NCBI GenBank assembly: GCA_011390365.1
Contig: JAABSM010000028.1
Location: 1-42,706 of the forward strand
Source of the DNA: Gammaproteobacteria bacterium
GTDB lineage: Bacteria > Pseudomonadota > Gammaproteobacteria > Chromatiales > Chromatiaceae
Direction of reading: 5' to 3'
DNA length: 42,706 bases
Position numbers and translations under genes: made by a program. Positions 8,981-18,373 of the stretch are shown here, in pieces. Positions within the stretch are counted from its first letter, which is position 1. Every line of letters starts with the position of its first letter. Below the pieces are notes generated by a model. It was not told the DNA's origin, did not search any database, and was given only the letters and a program-made list of their open reading frames with translations.

Positions 8981-9622
8981 TCATTCCTCCCCATCCGTCC
9001 ACAACGCCCCCATGGCGCGCAACAGCTCCAGCTCGCTCCAACGCCTGACCGCCTCCGCACTGCCCTTGATGCCGAGCTTTCGGAATGCCTGAAGGCGCTG
9101 GTTTTCCACGGTTCGATGACTCACGCCCAGGCTTTTCGCGACTTCGGGCGCGGTTTGGCCGCCGGCGGTCTTCTCGAAGACCTGCCGCTCCCTGCGCCCA
9201 AGCCCCGCCAGGCGTTGTTGCAGGGTCCAGGCGCGTTCCAGGCGTGGGCCGACCCTGCGGTCCTGCTCCAGGGCCTGCTGGACATTCTCCATCAGGGTCA
9301 TCTGATTAGTGGGTTTTTGCAGAAAGCCGAAGGCGCCATGCCGCAACAGGGTAATGATGGAGTCGAGCTCGACACGGTGGGCGGTAAAAAGGACCGGGTG
9401 GAGGTATCCCTGGCGACGCGCGCGCAGCAGGAGTCGCAGCGGACTGATATCGGGCAGGGTCATGTCCGCGAGCAGGCAGGCGGGGGGTGGCGGGCTGGCA
9501 TCCCGCAAAAACTCCCACGGGTTGGTGTAGGTAATGCAGGATATTTCGATGGATCCCAGGGTTTGCGCCATAACCGAATTGGCCACGGGGTCTTTATTGA
9601 GTAGATGGACGGTATTGAGCAT
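8981..9622 (-). CDS. FixJ-family response regulator (receiver + LuxR-type HTH)
   Basis: A 213-residue cytoplasmic regulator. The receiver domain (about 1-120) has the phospho-acceptor Asp in LLADMTLPDIS, the conserved Thr in VLFTAHR and the Lys in FLQKP. The acidic pair usually found near the N-terminus is weak: the run LLNKDPVANS supplies one Asp. The C-terminal HTH (about 145-205) has LGRRERQVFEKTAGGQ and SHRTVENQR, as in LuxR/FixJ activators. It is transcribed away from the CheB-CheR fusion and shares a 273-bp intergenic region with it, so it may control both. A partner histidine kinase is not in the window. A direct repeat lies immediately upstream of its start codon. Confidence 0.9.
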   Translation of the reverse strand: MLNTVHLLNKDPVANSVMAQTLGSIEISCITYTNPWEFLRDASPPPPACLLADMTLPDISPLRLLLRARRQGYLHPVLFTAHRVELDSIITLLRHGAFGFLQKPTNQMTLMENVQQALEQDRRVGPRLERAWTLQQRLAGLGRRERQVFEKTAGGQTAPEVAKSLGVSHRTVENQRLQAFRKLGIKGSAEAVRRWSELELLRAMGALWTDGEE

Positions 9623-9624
9623 GA

Positions 9625-9660
9625 CTACTTATCATCATTGAGTACTACTACTTATCATTG
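9625..9660. promoter_or_regulatory. Direct repeat CTACTTATCATYATTG, candidate operator
   Basis: CTACTTATCATCATTG (9625-9640) recurs as CTACTTATCATTG (9648-9660), 23 bp apart start to start, or about two turns of the helix. The first copy is two bases from the start codon of the FixJ-like gene. It could be a binding site for that regulator controlling itself and the divergent signalling genes. This is inference from position. Nothing gene-like was seen in the rest of 9661-9895. Confidence 0.35.
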
Positions 9661-9895
9661 TGCAAAACTACGCCAGAATCCGCTTGAACGCAACCCGGCT
9701 TCCGCCTACATTGGAATATTAGGAGGCACTGGTCTCCCCCGCTGGCATAACGACGACCCCGCCAACTACCCCATTACAACGGCCTAACAAACAAGGGGTT
9801 TGCAATCCCGCCGCGGCCACTTGGGCCGCGCGGAGGCGTGTCGACTATCCAGCGTCGCATTTTTTGTTCTCAGATATGGCAATGACGGGTATGTG

Positions 9896-12800
9896 ATGAA
9901 AAGTCCGAAATACATCGTGGGTGTCGGGGCTTCCGCCGGGGGGCTGGAGGCGATCGAGGTCTTCTTCAAGAGCATGCCTTCCGACAGCGGCCTGGCCTTC
10001 GTCGTCGTCCAGCATCTGTCGCCGGACTACAAGAGCCTGATGGCGGAGCTGTTGTCCAAGTACACCCGCATGCCGGTCGCGCGCGCGGCGGAGGGGATGG
10101 CGGTGGAGGCGGACCATGTCTACCTGATACCGCCCAAGAAGAACCTCGCCATCTTTCACGGCAAGCTGCTGTTATCGGAGCAGGACCACTCGCGGGGCAT
10201 CAATCTGCCCATCGATGTGTTTCTGCGCTCGCTGGCCGAGGATCAGGAGGAGAAGAGCATCGCGGTGATCCTCTCCGGCACCGGTTCCGACGGCTCGCGG
10301 GGGATACGCGCGGTCAAGGAGGCGGGCGGCATGATCATGGTGCAGTCCGAGGATTCCGCCAAGTTCGATGGCATGCCCAAGAGCGCCATCGCCACCGGTC
10401 TGCCCGATTTCGTGCTGCCGGTGGAGGAGCTGCCCACCCAGATGCTCGCCTTCGTCAAGCATCCCCAATCCGCCAAGGCGGCGATCCTCGACACCCTGCT
10501 CACCGACGAGGAGGGGCTGACCCGCATCTTCTCACTGCTGCGGGAGAAGTCGCGGGTCGATTTCACCTATTACAAGCCCACCACCGTGGTGCGCCGCATC
10601 GAACGCCGCATGACGGTGAACCAGATCGACCAGCTGCGCGAGTATGTGCGCTTCCTGGAGCTCTACCCCGCCGAGGTCGATACCCTCTACCGGGAGCTTC
10701 TGATCGGCGTCACCAACTTCTTTCGGGACAAGGAGGCCTTTGACCTGCTGCGCAACGAGATCGTCCCGGATATGCTCGAACGCGCCGCCGGCCACGAGAT
10801 CCGCATCTGGTCCGCCGGCTGCTCCAGCGGCGAGGAGGCCTACTCCCTGGCGATCCTGTTTCGCGAGGTGATGGAAGAGATGGGGAGACTCAAGGAGGTG
10901 AAGATCTTCGCCACCGACGTCGATCGCAACGCGGTGCACAAGGCGGGCAACGGCGTCTACCCCGAATCCATCGCCGCCGACCTCAACCCCAAGCTGCTCA
11001 CCAAGTACTTCAACCGCAAAGACGACTGCTTCCAGATCAGTCGCGGCGTGCGCGAGATGGTGGTGTTCGCCCAGCACAATCTGCTCAAGGATCCGCCGTT
11101 CACCAATATCGATCTGGTGACCTGTCGCAACCTGCTGATCTACTTGCAGCCGGTGTTGCAAAAGAAGGCGCTGGAGCTGTTCAGTTTTTCGCTCAAGGAG
11201 CAGGGGGTGCTGTTTCTGGGCGCCAGCGAGACCACGGGGGACGCCAGCGACCTCTTCGACCCCATCCACCACCGCTGGAAACTCTACCGCTCCAAGGGTC
11301 GCAGATATCGCTCCGAAGGCAACCACTTTACCGGCTTCAACGCCCGCTCCCACCTCGGGCCGATGCGTTTCGAGCGGGCCTCCGCCGCCCACGGCGCCCA
11401 CGACGACTCCCACCTGCTGGAGCGCATCCTCAACGGCCTGGCGGGGGATTATGTACCGCTGGTACTGATCGTGGATGAGAACATGGACCTGATCCACGTG
11501 GTCGGGGACAGTCAGGGCTATCTGTTGCCGCCCACCGGCAAGGTGCACACGGATATCACCAAGATGGCGATCAAGGAGCTGTCGATCCCGCTGGCGACCG
11601 GCCTGCAGAAGGTCTTCAAGAGCCGCGACGAGATCGCCTACTCCAACGTCCACATCAAGCGCGACGGAGAGACCCGGGTGGTGCAGATGCGCATGCGCCC
11701 GCTGCCCGGACGGCGCAATCAGGAGCCCCTCGCCGCGGTGATCATCGAGGAGACCCGCCGGCGACAGAGCAGCGAAGAAACCACCGAGACCTACGACCTC
11801 GACCGCGAGGCGGCGGAGCGCATCGGCGACCTGGAGCAGGAGCTGCAATTCACCCGCGAGAACCTGCAAGCCACGGTGGAGGAGCTGGAGACCTCCAACG
11901 AGGAGTTGCAGGCCACCAATGAAGAGCTGCTGGCGAGCAACGAAGAGCTGCAAAGCACCAACGAGGAGCTGCAATCGGTCAACGAAGAGCTGTACACCGT
12001 CAACGCCGAATATCAGAGCAAGATCCAGGAGCTGACCGAGCTCAACAACGACCTCGACAACCTGCTCAGAAGCTCGGAGATCCTGACCCTGTTTCTCGAC
12101 GAGACCCTCACCCTGCGCCGCTTCACACCAGGCGTAACGACCCTGTTTCGGCTCATCGAGACCGACCTGGGGCGGCCCCTCAGCCACATCTCCCACAACC
12201 TGCGCAACTTCGATCCGGTGGCGGTGGCGATCGAGGTGCAGAACCGGGGCGAGACCCTGGAGCGGGAGGTGGACCATGTGGAGGGCCGCAGTTACATGAT
12301 GCGCGCCATGCCCTATCGCATCTCCTCCACCACCGTCTCCGGAGTGGTCTTCAACTTCATCGACATCACCAACATCCACCGCGTCGAAGAGGCGCTGAAA
12401 GAGAGCGAGGAGCGCAACGCGCTGGCCCGCAAGGCCGCCAACATCGGCACCTGGGACTGGGATATCGCCAGCGACAAGCTGCACTGGTCGGCGGAGATCG
12501 AACCCATGTTCGGCTTCGCCCCTGGCGCGTTCAACGGCACCTACGAGGCCTTCATCGACTGCGTCCATCCCGAGGATCGGGAAACCCTCAACGTGGCGGT
12601 CGATGCCTGTATCGAGGATGGCGACGGCTATGAGCTGGAACATCGCATCATCCGCCCCGATGGCGAGGTGCGCTGGATCCTGGAGCTGGGCGACGCGGTG
12701 CGCGACCACCGCGGCCGGCCAGTGCGCATGGTCGGCGTGGCGCGTGACATCACCCACCACAAGGAGAGCGTCTCCCGCTTGCAGCGCGCCTACGCCGAAC

Positions 12801-13192
12801 TGGCCAGCCGCGAGGCGATGCTGCACGGCATCGTGGTGGCAGCACCCATCGGTATCGGGCTGGTGGTGGATCGGGTGTTCCAGTGGACCAACGAGACCCT
12901 CCACCAGATGACCGGTTACAGCGCACAGGAGATGCGCGGCAACAGCGCCCGCATGCTCTACCCCGACCAACAGGAGTTCGAACGGGTCGGCGAGGTGAAG
13001 TATCGTCAGATCGATGAGCGGGGCGTCGGCACGGTCAAGACCCGCTGGGTACGCAAGAGTGGGGAAGAGTTCCGGCTTCTGCTCAGCTCCAGCCCGGTGG
13101 AAGAGGGCGACCTGAGCAAGGGGGTCATCTTTACCGCGGTCGACTCGCGACTCTGCGACAAGATGGGGGAAGACGATGGTCGATCAGGATGA
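9896..13192 (+). CDS. CheB-CheR-PAS fusion sensor protein
   Basis: A 1098-residue multidomain protein. A CheB methylesterase domain (about 1-185) has the nucleophile motif [15 protein letters not shown] and [10 protein letters not shown] CheR methyltransferase domain (about 205-470) has the SAM-binding block [15 protein letters not shown] and [12 protein letters not shown]. Then come a long heptad coiled coil rich in NEEL repeats (about 637-723) and three PAS domains (about 725-840, 845-957, 970-1090). CheB lacks its usual receiver and there is no histidine-kinase domain. Such CheB/CheR fusions occur outside chemotaxis operons; targets are unknown. The start at 9896 (MKSPKYIVG) puts CheB at the N-terminus; an in-frame ATG at 9800 adds 32 unmatched residues. 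It overlaps the next gene by 17 bases, suggesting PAS-sensed input feeds the GGDEF-EAL protein. Confidence 0.92.
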   Translation: MKSPKYIVGVGASAGGLEAIEVFFKSMPSDSGLAFVVVQHLSPDYKSLMAELLSKYTRMPVARAAEGMAVEADHVYLIPPKKNLAIFHGKLLLSEQDHSRGINLPIDVFLRSLAEDQEEKSIAVILSGTGSDGSRGIRAVKEAGGMIMVQSEDSAKFDGMPKSAIATGLPDFVLPVEELPTQMLAFVKHPQSAKAAILDTLLTDEEGLTRIFSLLREKSRVDFTYYKPTTVVRRIERRMTVNQIDQLREYVRFLELYPAEVDTLYRELLIGVTNFFRDKEAFDLLRNEIVPDMLERAAGHEIRIWSAGCSSGEEAYSLAILFREVMEEMGRLKEVKIFATDVDRNAVHKAGNGVYPESIAADLNPKLLTKYFNRKDDCFQISRGVREMVVFAQHNLLKDPPFTNIDLVTCRNLLIYLQPVLQKKALELFSFSLKEQGVLFLGASETTGDASDLFDPIHHRWKLYRSKGRRYRSEGNHFTGFNARSHLGPMRFERASAAHGAHDDSHLLERILNGLAGDYVPLVLIVDENMDLIHVVGDSQGYLLPPTGKVHTDITKMAIKELSIPLATGLQKVFKSRDEIAYSNVHIKRDGETRVVQMRMRPLPGRRNQEPLAAVIIEETRRRQSSEETTETYDLDREAAERIGDLEQELQFTRENLQATVEELETSNEELQATNEELLASNEELQSTNEELQSVNEELYTVNAEYQSKIQELTELNNDLDNLLRSSEILTLFLDETLTLRRFTPGVTTLFRLIETDLGRPLSHISHNLRNFDPVAVAIEVQNRGETLEREVDHVEGRSYMMRAMPYRISSTTVSGVVFNFIDITNIHRVEEALKESEERNALARKAANIGTWDWDIASDKLHWSAEIEPMFGFAPGAFNGTYEAFIDCVHPEDRETLNVAVDACIEDGDGYELEHRIIRPDGEVRWILELGDAVRDHRGRPVRMVGVARDITHHKESVSRLQRAYAELASREAMLHGIVVAAPIGIGLVVDRVFQWTNETLHQMTGYSAQEMRGNSARMLYPDQQEFERVGEVKYRQIDERGVGTVKTRWVRKSGEEFRLLLSSSPVEEGDLSKGVIFTAVDSRLCDKMGEDDGRSG

Positions 13193-15422
13193 CGCCACCC
13201 TCGATCACCAACGCCTGATCGAAGAGCTGGAGGCCTGCCGCCGCCGCGTCGAAACCCTGGAAGACGTGGATTGGCGGCGCGAAGAGCTGCTCGAAGACCT
13301 CTCCCTGCATCGCGAGGAGTTGCGCACCCAGAACGACGAGTTGCGCGCCGCCCAGGTCAAGCTCGAAGCCTTGCGACAGCGCTACAAGGACCTCTTCGAC
13401 CACGCCCCGGCGGCGCATTTCGTGTTGGACCGTTTCGGCACCGTCAGCGAGGTGAACCTTACCGCCCTCAACCTGCTGGGGATCGAGCGCAGCAAGATCA
13501 TCCAGCGCCCGTTTCGCATGTTCATCCGCCAGAACGCCTCCCGCCACCTGTTCGAGCGCTTCATGGAGCAGGTCGCCCGCGGCGACGTTGCCCAGCCCCC
13601 CGAGATCGAACTGGAGACCCGCAAGGGGCGATTCGTGCCGGTGCAGCTCACCGCCATGCCGTGCAGCAATCGCGATCAACCCTCCACCCGCATCTCCGCC
13701 CTCGACGTCAGCGACCGCCACCAGGCCGACGAGCAGCGCCGGCTGGCCGCCACCGTGTTCGAGGCGAGCAACGAAGGCATCGTCATTACCGACCCCCGCG
13801 GCAACATCCTGCGCGTCAATCGCGCCTTCACCCTGGTAACCGGCTACCACGAAGACGAGGCCATCGGCCGCACCCCGGCGCTGCTCGCCTCCGGTCGCCA
13901 TGATCCGGGCTTCTACCACGCCATGTGGGAGCAGTTGGAGAACCGCGGCGCCTGGCGCGGCGAGATCTGGAACAAGCGCAAGAGCGGCGAGATCTACCCG
14001 GAGTGGCTGAGCATCAGCGCGGTGCGCAGCCCCGAGGGCAAGGCCGCCTACTATGTGGGGATCTTCTCCGACATCACCGACAAGAAACGGGCCGAGGTCA
14101 ACCTGGAGCGCTTCGCCCATTTCGATCAACTCACCGGGCTCCCCAACCGGGTGCTGTTCCAGGATCGCCTCAAGCAGGCGATGGTCAGGGCCTCGCGCAA
14201 CGGGCGCTGCGTGGCGCTGCTGTTCCTCGATCTCGATCGCTTCAAGGCGGTCAACGACTCCCTCGGTCACCAGACCGGCGACCTGCTGCTGCAACGGGCG
14301 GCGGGTCGCATCCGCCGGGCGCTGCGCAAGGCCGATACCGTGGCGCGCATTGGCGGCGACGAGTTCACCGTGATCATGAGCGACCTGGAGGAGGTCGAAC
14401 AGGCCGTCGACGTCGCCGCCCGGGTGGCGCAAAAGATCGCCGCCGCCCTGGCGCGCCCGTTTCGCCTTAGCGAACAGGAGGTCGTCAGCGGCACCAGCGT
14501 CGGGATCGCCATCTATCCCCAGGATGGCGAGACCGTCTCCGACCTGATCAAGCATGCCGACACCGCCATGTACGAGGCCAAGGCGAGCGGCGGCAACGGC
14601 TACGTCTTCTTCTCCGCCGAGATGACCGAGGCCGCCATGCAGCGCCTGAAACTGGAGGCGGCGCTGCGCCAGGCGCTACAAAGGCAGGAGTTTCGCGTCG
14701 AATTTCAGCCCCAGATCGACGGACGCCTGCGCCAGCCGGTGGGCGCCGAGGCGCTGCTGCGCTGGACCAGCGACACCCTCGGCCCGGTCTCACCCGAGGT
14801 GTTCGTGCCGGTGCTTGAAGACATGGGGCTGATGACCGAAGTCGGCTGGTGGGTCTTGCGCCAGGCCCGCGACGAGGCCCTCGCCTGGCGCAACAGCGGT
14901 TACCGCGACTTTCGCATCGCCTTCAATTTTTCGCCCCGTCAGTTTCGCGCCAGCAACTGTCTCCAACAGATCCAGGAGATCATCAGGGAGTGCAACGGCT
15001 GCGGCAACCTGCTTACCCTGGAGGTCACCGAGGGGCACATGATGGCCGATCCCGAGCGCAGCCTGGCGATCCTGCGCGAGATCCGCAAGCTCGGCGTACG
15101 CATCTCCATGGACGACTTCGGCACCGGCTACTCCTCCCTCAGTCTCCTCCATCGCTTTCCCATCGATGAGCTCAAGATCGACCGGAGCTTCGTGCAAGAC
15201 CTGGCCATCGACGAAGACGCCGCCACCATCGTCAGCACCATCGTCCTGATGGCCCGCAGCCTCGGCATCGAACCCCTGGCCGAGGGGGTGGAAAGCGAAC
15301 AACAGGCGCGCCTGCTCATCGACCTCGACTGCCCCCTCATGCAAGGTTTCCTGTGGGCCCGCGCCATGCCCTCCGCCGACCTGGCCCACTGGCGCAGGGA
15401 GTTCGCCCGCGGGCGGAATTGA
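13176..15422 (+). CDS. PAS-PAS-GGDEF-EAL cyclic-di-GMP protein
   Basis: A 748-residue soluble protein: a short coiled coil (about 10-70), two PAS domains (about 70-180 and 190-305), GGDEF (about 310-475) and EAL (about 490-740). The cyclase site GGDEF is intact (about 393-397). An RKAD inhibitory site lies five residues before it. The EAL half keeps EALLRW (about 525), EVTEGHMM, DDFGTGYSSL and LKIDRSFVQD, so the key metal ligands seem present. It may make or break c-di-GMP depending on its PAS input; sequence alone does not settle which activity dominates. It has no membrane segment and is translationally coupled to the upstream CheB-CheR-PAS protein. Confidence 0.94.
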   Translation: MVDQDDATLDHQRLIEELEACRRRVETLEDVDWRREELLEDLSLHREELRTQNDELRAAQVKLEALRQRYKDLFDHAPAAHFVLDRFGTVSEVNLTALNLLGIERSKIIQRPFRMFIRQNASRHLFERFMEQVARGDVAQPPEIELETRKGRFVPVQLTAMPCSNRDQPSTRISALDVSDRHQADEQRRLAATVFEASNEGIVITDPRGNILRVNRAFTLVTGYHEDEAIGRTPALLASGRHDPGFYHAMWEQLENRGAWRGEIWNKRKSGEIYPEWLSISAVRSPEGKAAYYVGIFSDITDKKRAEVNLERFAHFDQLTGLPNRVLFQDRLKQAMVRASRNGRCVALLFLDLDRFKAVNDSLGHQTGDLLLQRAAGRIRRALRKADTVARIGGDEFTVIMSDLEEVEQAVDVAARVAQKIAAALARPFRLSEQEVVSGTSVGIAIYPQDGETVSDLIKHADTAMYEAKASGGNGYVFFSAEMTEAAMQRLKLEAALRQALQRQEFRVEFQPQIDGRLRQPVGAEALLRWTSDTLGPVSPEVFVPVLEDMGLMTEVGWWVLRQARDEALAWRNSGYRDFRIAFNFSPRQFRASNCLQQIQEIIRECNGCGNLLTLEVTEGHMMADPERSLAILREIRKLGVRISMDDFGTGYSSLSLLHRFPIDELKIDRSFVQDLAIDEDAATIVSTIVLMARSLGIEPLAEGVESEQQARLLIDLDCPLMQGFLWARAMPSADLAHWRREFARGRN

Positions 15423-15445
15423 ACTCACCCCAAGCCGGGTGATTT

Positions 15446-15656
15446 CACCACGAAATACACAAAATACACGAAAGAGACGAAAGAGAGCGTGGGAGGTTAG
15501 CCTTCACCTCCCCTCCCCTCCCCTCCCCGTAACCAGTTCCCCTTTCGCAAAGGGTGGTTCTGCAAAAGCCATAATGTAGGGTGGATAGGGGAAGCAACCC
15601 TGTGGATGAGCCTGGCGGATGAATGCTTTTCGTGTTTTTCGCGCCTTTCGTGGTTA
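15446..15656. repeat. Inverted repeat pair, ACCACGAAATACACGAAA type
   Basis: The left arm (15446-15487) repeats ACACGAAA-like units about every 10 bases. The right arm (15626-15656), read backwards, gives AACCACGAAAGGCGCGAAAA. Between them lie a CCCTCCCCT tract and a hairpin around CCCTTTCGCAAAGGG. The element fills the gap between the convergent GGDEF-EAL and RCK genes. Confidence 0.75.
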
Positions 15657-15665
15657 ACCGACCTT

Positions 15666-17696
15666 TCAAGTTTGAGTCCCCGGCCGCTCCGCCTGAACCC
15701 CGATCTGCACCGCATCCAGCTCCCGGGTCAGACGGTGCAGCTGGTAGGAGTGGAGGCGAATCTTCAGGGTCTGGGGAAGTTGTTCGAACAACTCCCGGCT
15801 CTCCGCCAGCGGTCGGCCGACGATGCGGGCGAAGATGGCCGCTCCCTGAAAGCAATCCGCGGTGCGATTGTGGACCCGCAAGGTCAGCTCCCACAGCCCG
15901 GGCTTGATATCCAGGTCGCCGCACTCGGTGCGCCGCAAGCCATCGACGGTGGAGAGAAACACCAGTTCGTCGCCCGCCGTGAGACGCAAATCCAGTGACG
16001 GAAAGAGTTGCCCCCGTTCGCCGCCGGCGGCGCGATGGAAAACGGGAATCAGGGTAAAGCCATAGGCCACCCGCGAGAGCAACCGGCCATGAAAGTTATC
16101 ATCCCCCTCGACACGGTGATGGGAGATGAGGATGGTGCGATTGTTGAGACGAAACAGACCCTGGATGCTCTCGCCGAAGGCCGCGCCGCAAAAGGCGTCC
16201 GCCGCCACGCTATAGGCGCACAATACATCGGCGTTGGGTAGCAGTTTCGCCAGGTGATCGCTGAGATTGCGCTCGAAGGTGCGAATCACCAAGTGGCAAT
16301 CCGGGTTCCGCGCCCGCGCATCCAGCCCCACCTCCAGGTTGAGGATCTCCGCCTCGGAGGTGACCACCACGCTGCGCGCATTCTCGATATTGGCCCGCGG
16401 CAGGGTATCTTCCAGCTCCCCCTTGAATAGCGGCGTGCCGGGGAGGATGGTGGCGTCCACCTCCGGATCCACCACGATACAGGTGACCCGCAGGCCGAAC
16501 TCCTGGAGCAGCTCCGCCACCCGCCGTCCTACCCGCTTGACCCCCACGATCACCACATGGCCGCCCTTCGGCGCCGGCGGGCGACGGATCACGAACTGGA
16601 ACTTGGAGGCGAGCAGGCTCTCGGTAACCACCGCATAGAGCACGCCTACCAGCGCGATTCCGGAGATGGAGAGCAACAGCCCGACGAAGCGAAACCACTC
16701 CGGGAAATCGGGACTGCGCTCGCCGAGATCGAAGACATCCGCGAAACCGCCGAGCAACAACAGGGTCGCGGCATAGAAATCCCCGGCCAGAAAGCCCCGC
16801 GGCTGGACATAGTGAAACAGCAGAGTGCCGAATACCACCAGCAGCAGGGCAATCAGACCATGGAAAACCGCGACCCGTCGGCTCTGGCGGCGCAGCCCCC
16901 GGCGCAGCGCTTCGACAACCGTCCCGCCTCCGCCCCGCCAGCCACTCGCCAAGCGCGCCGGCAACCCCCGCCAACCCAGAGCATGGTAATCATCCAGCAC
17001 CTCATCACGAAACAGATCCACATGACTGGTCTCCAGGTAGACCAGGGTATCCCCCGCCGTGACCACCCGATCCGGATCCCAGGCATAGAAGGTATGGGTC
17101 GGCGGCGGACCTTCGCGAGGCACATGGCGCAGGATCTGTCGGCTCCCGGAATTGAGCCTGAACAGCCGACGCCCCAGACACCACTCATCCTTCTCCCCCA
17201 CCTGGTGTTCCACCACCCGCAGCCAATCTTCGCCCTGGCGGAAGAAACCCACCGTCTCGGTACCCAGCGCCGCCAGGGTGAAGGCATGGGCCGGCAACTC
17301 GGTGGCATCGAAGGAGACGCAATTGCCCAGATGCTCCGCCAGCAGCCGGTTGAGCTTGCCCCGGGCGGAACGTATCACCAATCGCGTCGAGGGATTAAGG
17401 GCGCGCACCGCCAGCGCGGTGGCGATGTTGATATGCTCGTCACTGGTCACCAGCAGCACCGCGCGACAATCGGCCACCCCGGCGCGCATCAGCGTATCGG
17501 CCTGGCGGCAATCCCCCTCGATCACCGCATCCGCCATCTCCGCCAGCTCCGGCAACTCCCAGCGGCGCGGGATCTCGCTCTCGATCGCCGTCACCCGCAG
17601 CCCGAAGCCGCGTGACGACACCACGCAGTGCTGGCCAAGACTGCCCAGGCCGCAGACTATGACCTGATTGGAGGGAAGCGCTGTGGTCGATTCCAT
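15666..17696 (-). CDS. Channel-like membrane protein with two RCK (TrkA-N/C) domains
   Basis: 676 residues: a cytoplasmic RCK domain (about 10-225; Rossmann motif VIVCGLGSLG), two transmembrane helices (about 277-297 and 335-357) around a pore-loop-like segment, and a second RCK domain (about 377-500; VVIVGVKRVG) followed by a TrkA-C-like region (about 560-630). This resembles Kch/MthK-type K+ channels, but with RCK modules on both sides. The position of the K+ filter TVGYGD reads LLLLGGFADVFD, which lacks the Thr-Val-Gly-Tyr-Gly signature. It may conduct another ion, be a regulated non-selective pore, or have lost conduction. Proteins of this build are often annotated as NAD-binding or potassium transporter proteins. 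No recognisable Shine-Dalgarno site precedes the start. Confidence 0.8.
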   Translation of the reverse strand: MESTTALPSNQVIVCGLGSLGQHCVVSSRGFGLRVTAIESEIPRRWELPELAEMADAVIEGDCRQADTLMRAGVADCRAVLLVTSDEHINIATALAVRALNPSTRLVIRSARGKLNRLLAEHLGNCVSFDATELPAHAFTLAALGTETVGFFRQGEDWLRVVEHQVGEKDEWCLGRRLFRLNSGSRQILRHVPREGPPPTHTFYAWDPDRVVTAGDTLVYLETSHVDLFRDEVLDDYHALGWRGLPARLASGWRGGGGTVVEALRRGLRRQSRRVAVFHGLIALLLVVFGTLLFHYVQPRGFLAGDFYAATLLLLGGFADVFDLGERSPDFPEWFRFVGLLLSISGIALVGVLYAVVTESLLASKFQFVIRRPPAPKGGHVVIVGVKRVGRRVAELLQEFGLRVTCIVVDPEVDATILPGTPLFKGELEDTLPRANIENARSVVVTSEAEILNLEVGLDARARNPDCHLVIRTFERNLSDHLAKLLPNADVLCAYSVAADAFCGAAFGESIQGLFRLNNRTILISHHRVEGDDNFHGRLLSRVAYGFTLIPVFHRAAGGERGQLFPSLDLRLTAGDELVFLSTVDGLRRTECGDLDIKPGLWELTLRVHNRTADCFQGAAIFARIVGRPLAESRELFEQLPQTLKIRLHSYQLHRLTRELDAVQIGVQAERPGTQT

Positions 17697-17821
17697 GGAG
17701 AACTCGCGATGGTTGTCGGGATGCCAATATCAAGTCACAACATACCCTGCATTGTACCCCGGGGATATGGCGAGCGGACGACAACCTTCGATCCACCCGA
17801 AAATTGCCGCGAAATAAACGA

Positions 17822-17850
17822 TTGACGAACCCTGAAAGTACCTATATCAT
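17822..17850 (+). promoter_or_regulatory. Sigma-70 promoter of tRNA-Met
   Basis: A -35 box TTGACG (17822-17827) and a -10 box TATCAT (17845-17850) are separated by exactly 17 bp. They end 17 bp before the first base of the tRNA, with a GC-rich stretch between, as is usual for stable-RNA promoters. Confidence 0.75.
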
Positions 17851-17867
17851 GCTCGCCCTTCCAGCCC

Positions 17868-17944
17868 GGCTACGTAGCTCAGTCGGTTAGAGCGACGGAC
17901 TCATAACCCGTAGGTCGGTGGTTCAATTCCACCCGTAGCCACCA
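17868..17944 (+). tRNA. tRNA-Met (CAT), elongator type
   Basis: A 77-nt cloverleaf with acceptor stem GGCTACG/CGTAGCC, D arm GCTC...GAGC, anticodon loop CTCATAA (anticodon CAT), T arm GGTGG-TTCAATT-CCACC and encoded CCA. The acceptor and D-arm sequence match elongator tRNA-Met rather than initiator or the CAT tRNA-Ile. The anticodon stem ACGGA/CCCGT has an A-C mismatch at pair 31-39 next to the loop; relatives usually have A-T there. Confidence 0.95.
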
Positions 17945-17968
17945 AACAAACGGTCAACGGCCGTCATG

Positions 17969-18009
17969 AAAGCCCAAGCATCTGGCAAACCAGGTACTTG
18001 GGCTTTTTT
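17969..18009 (+). terminator. Rho-independent terminator after tRNA-Met
   Basis: AAAGCCCAAG pairs with CTTGGGCTTT (10 bp) around an inner CTGG/CCAG hairpin and is followed by a T-run. It lies 24 bp after the tRNA. Confidence 0.85.
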
Positions 18010-18093
18010 GTGTCTCGAATATCGCGCAAAACCACAAAACCACTCCCCCTCCCGCCGGGAAGGGGCCGGGGGAGGGTCTTCGGCGTTGGCAGG

Positions 18094-18149
18094 GGGATCC
18101 AACCCACCCCGCCAGTTCCAACACCCCCACCCTGCCCCTCCCCCGGCGG
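18094..18149. repeat. Left arm of companion repeat R, copy 1
   Basis: These 56 bases match 22145-22200 (the left part of R copy 3) with only a few changes and end in CCGGCGG. In copy 3 the sequence runs straight on into the right arm; here it is cut by the MITE at 18150-18373. A CCCCCTCCC/GGGAAGGGG unit lies just upstream at 18046-18078. Confidence 0.75.
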
Positions 18150-18373
18150 AAGCCATATCATTAACTTAAGCCACCATGGCATACTCCGGGAAAGATGCGC
18201 CTCATTTCGTGGGTGCGCCGACCGTTTTTGGTTCTGCATAGGATGTGCCGTTGACCGAGCGACAAGGCTTTTTATTCGGCACATCCTATGCCGGCCCTGC
18301 GATTTCCGGGCTGCCCCGGGGTAAGGCGCATCAAGGGCGGGAACCTGGCGTGGCGCTTAAGTTAATGACATTG
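18150..18373 (+). mobile_element. MITE-like element, copy 1
   Basis: The core (18158-18368, 211 bp) has a perfect 14-bp terminal inverted repeat, TCATTAACTTAAGC at the left and GCTTAAGTTAATGA at the right. Inside is a second inverted repeat, GCATAGGATGTGCCG (18236-18250) facing CGGCACATCCTATGC (18277-18291). It encodes no protein. The flanks CCGGCGG (18143-18149) and CCGGCGG (18374-18380) look like a 7-bp target duplication; the uninterrupted R copy at 22194-22200 has one CCGGCGG. This empty-site comparison supports insertion. Five bases (AAGCC) lie between the left duplication and the ATATCATT shared with copy 2, so the exact left edge is uncertain. Confidence 0.8.

Noticed and set aside
10532-12970. 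812-codon open frame antisense to the CheB-CheR-PAS gene
   Set aside because: Same cause: the composition is valine/glycine/histidine-rich shadow sequence without motifs or a ribosome site.
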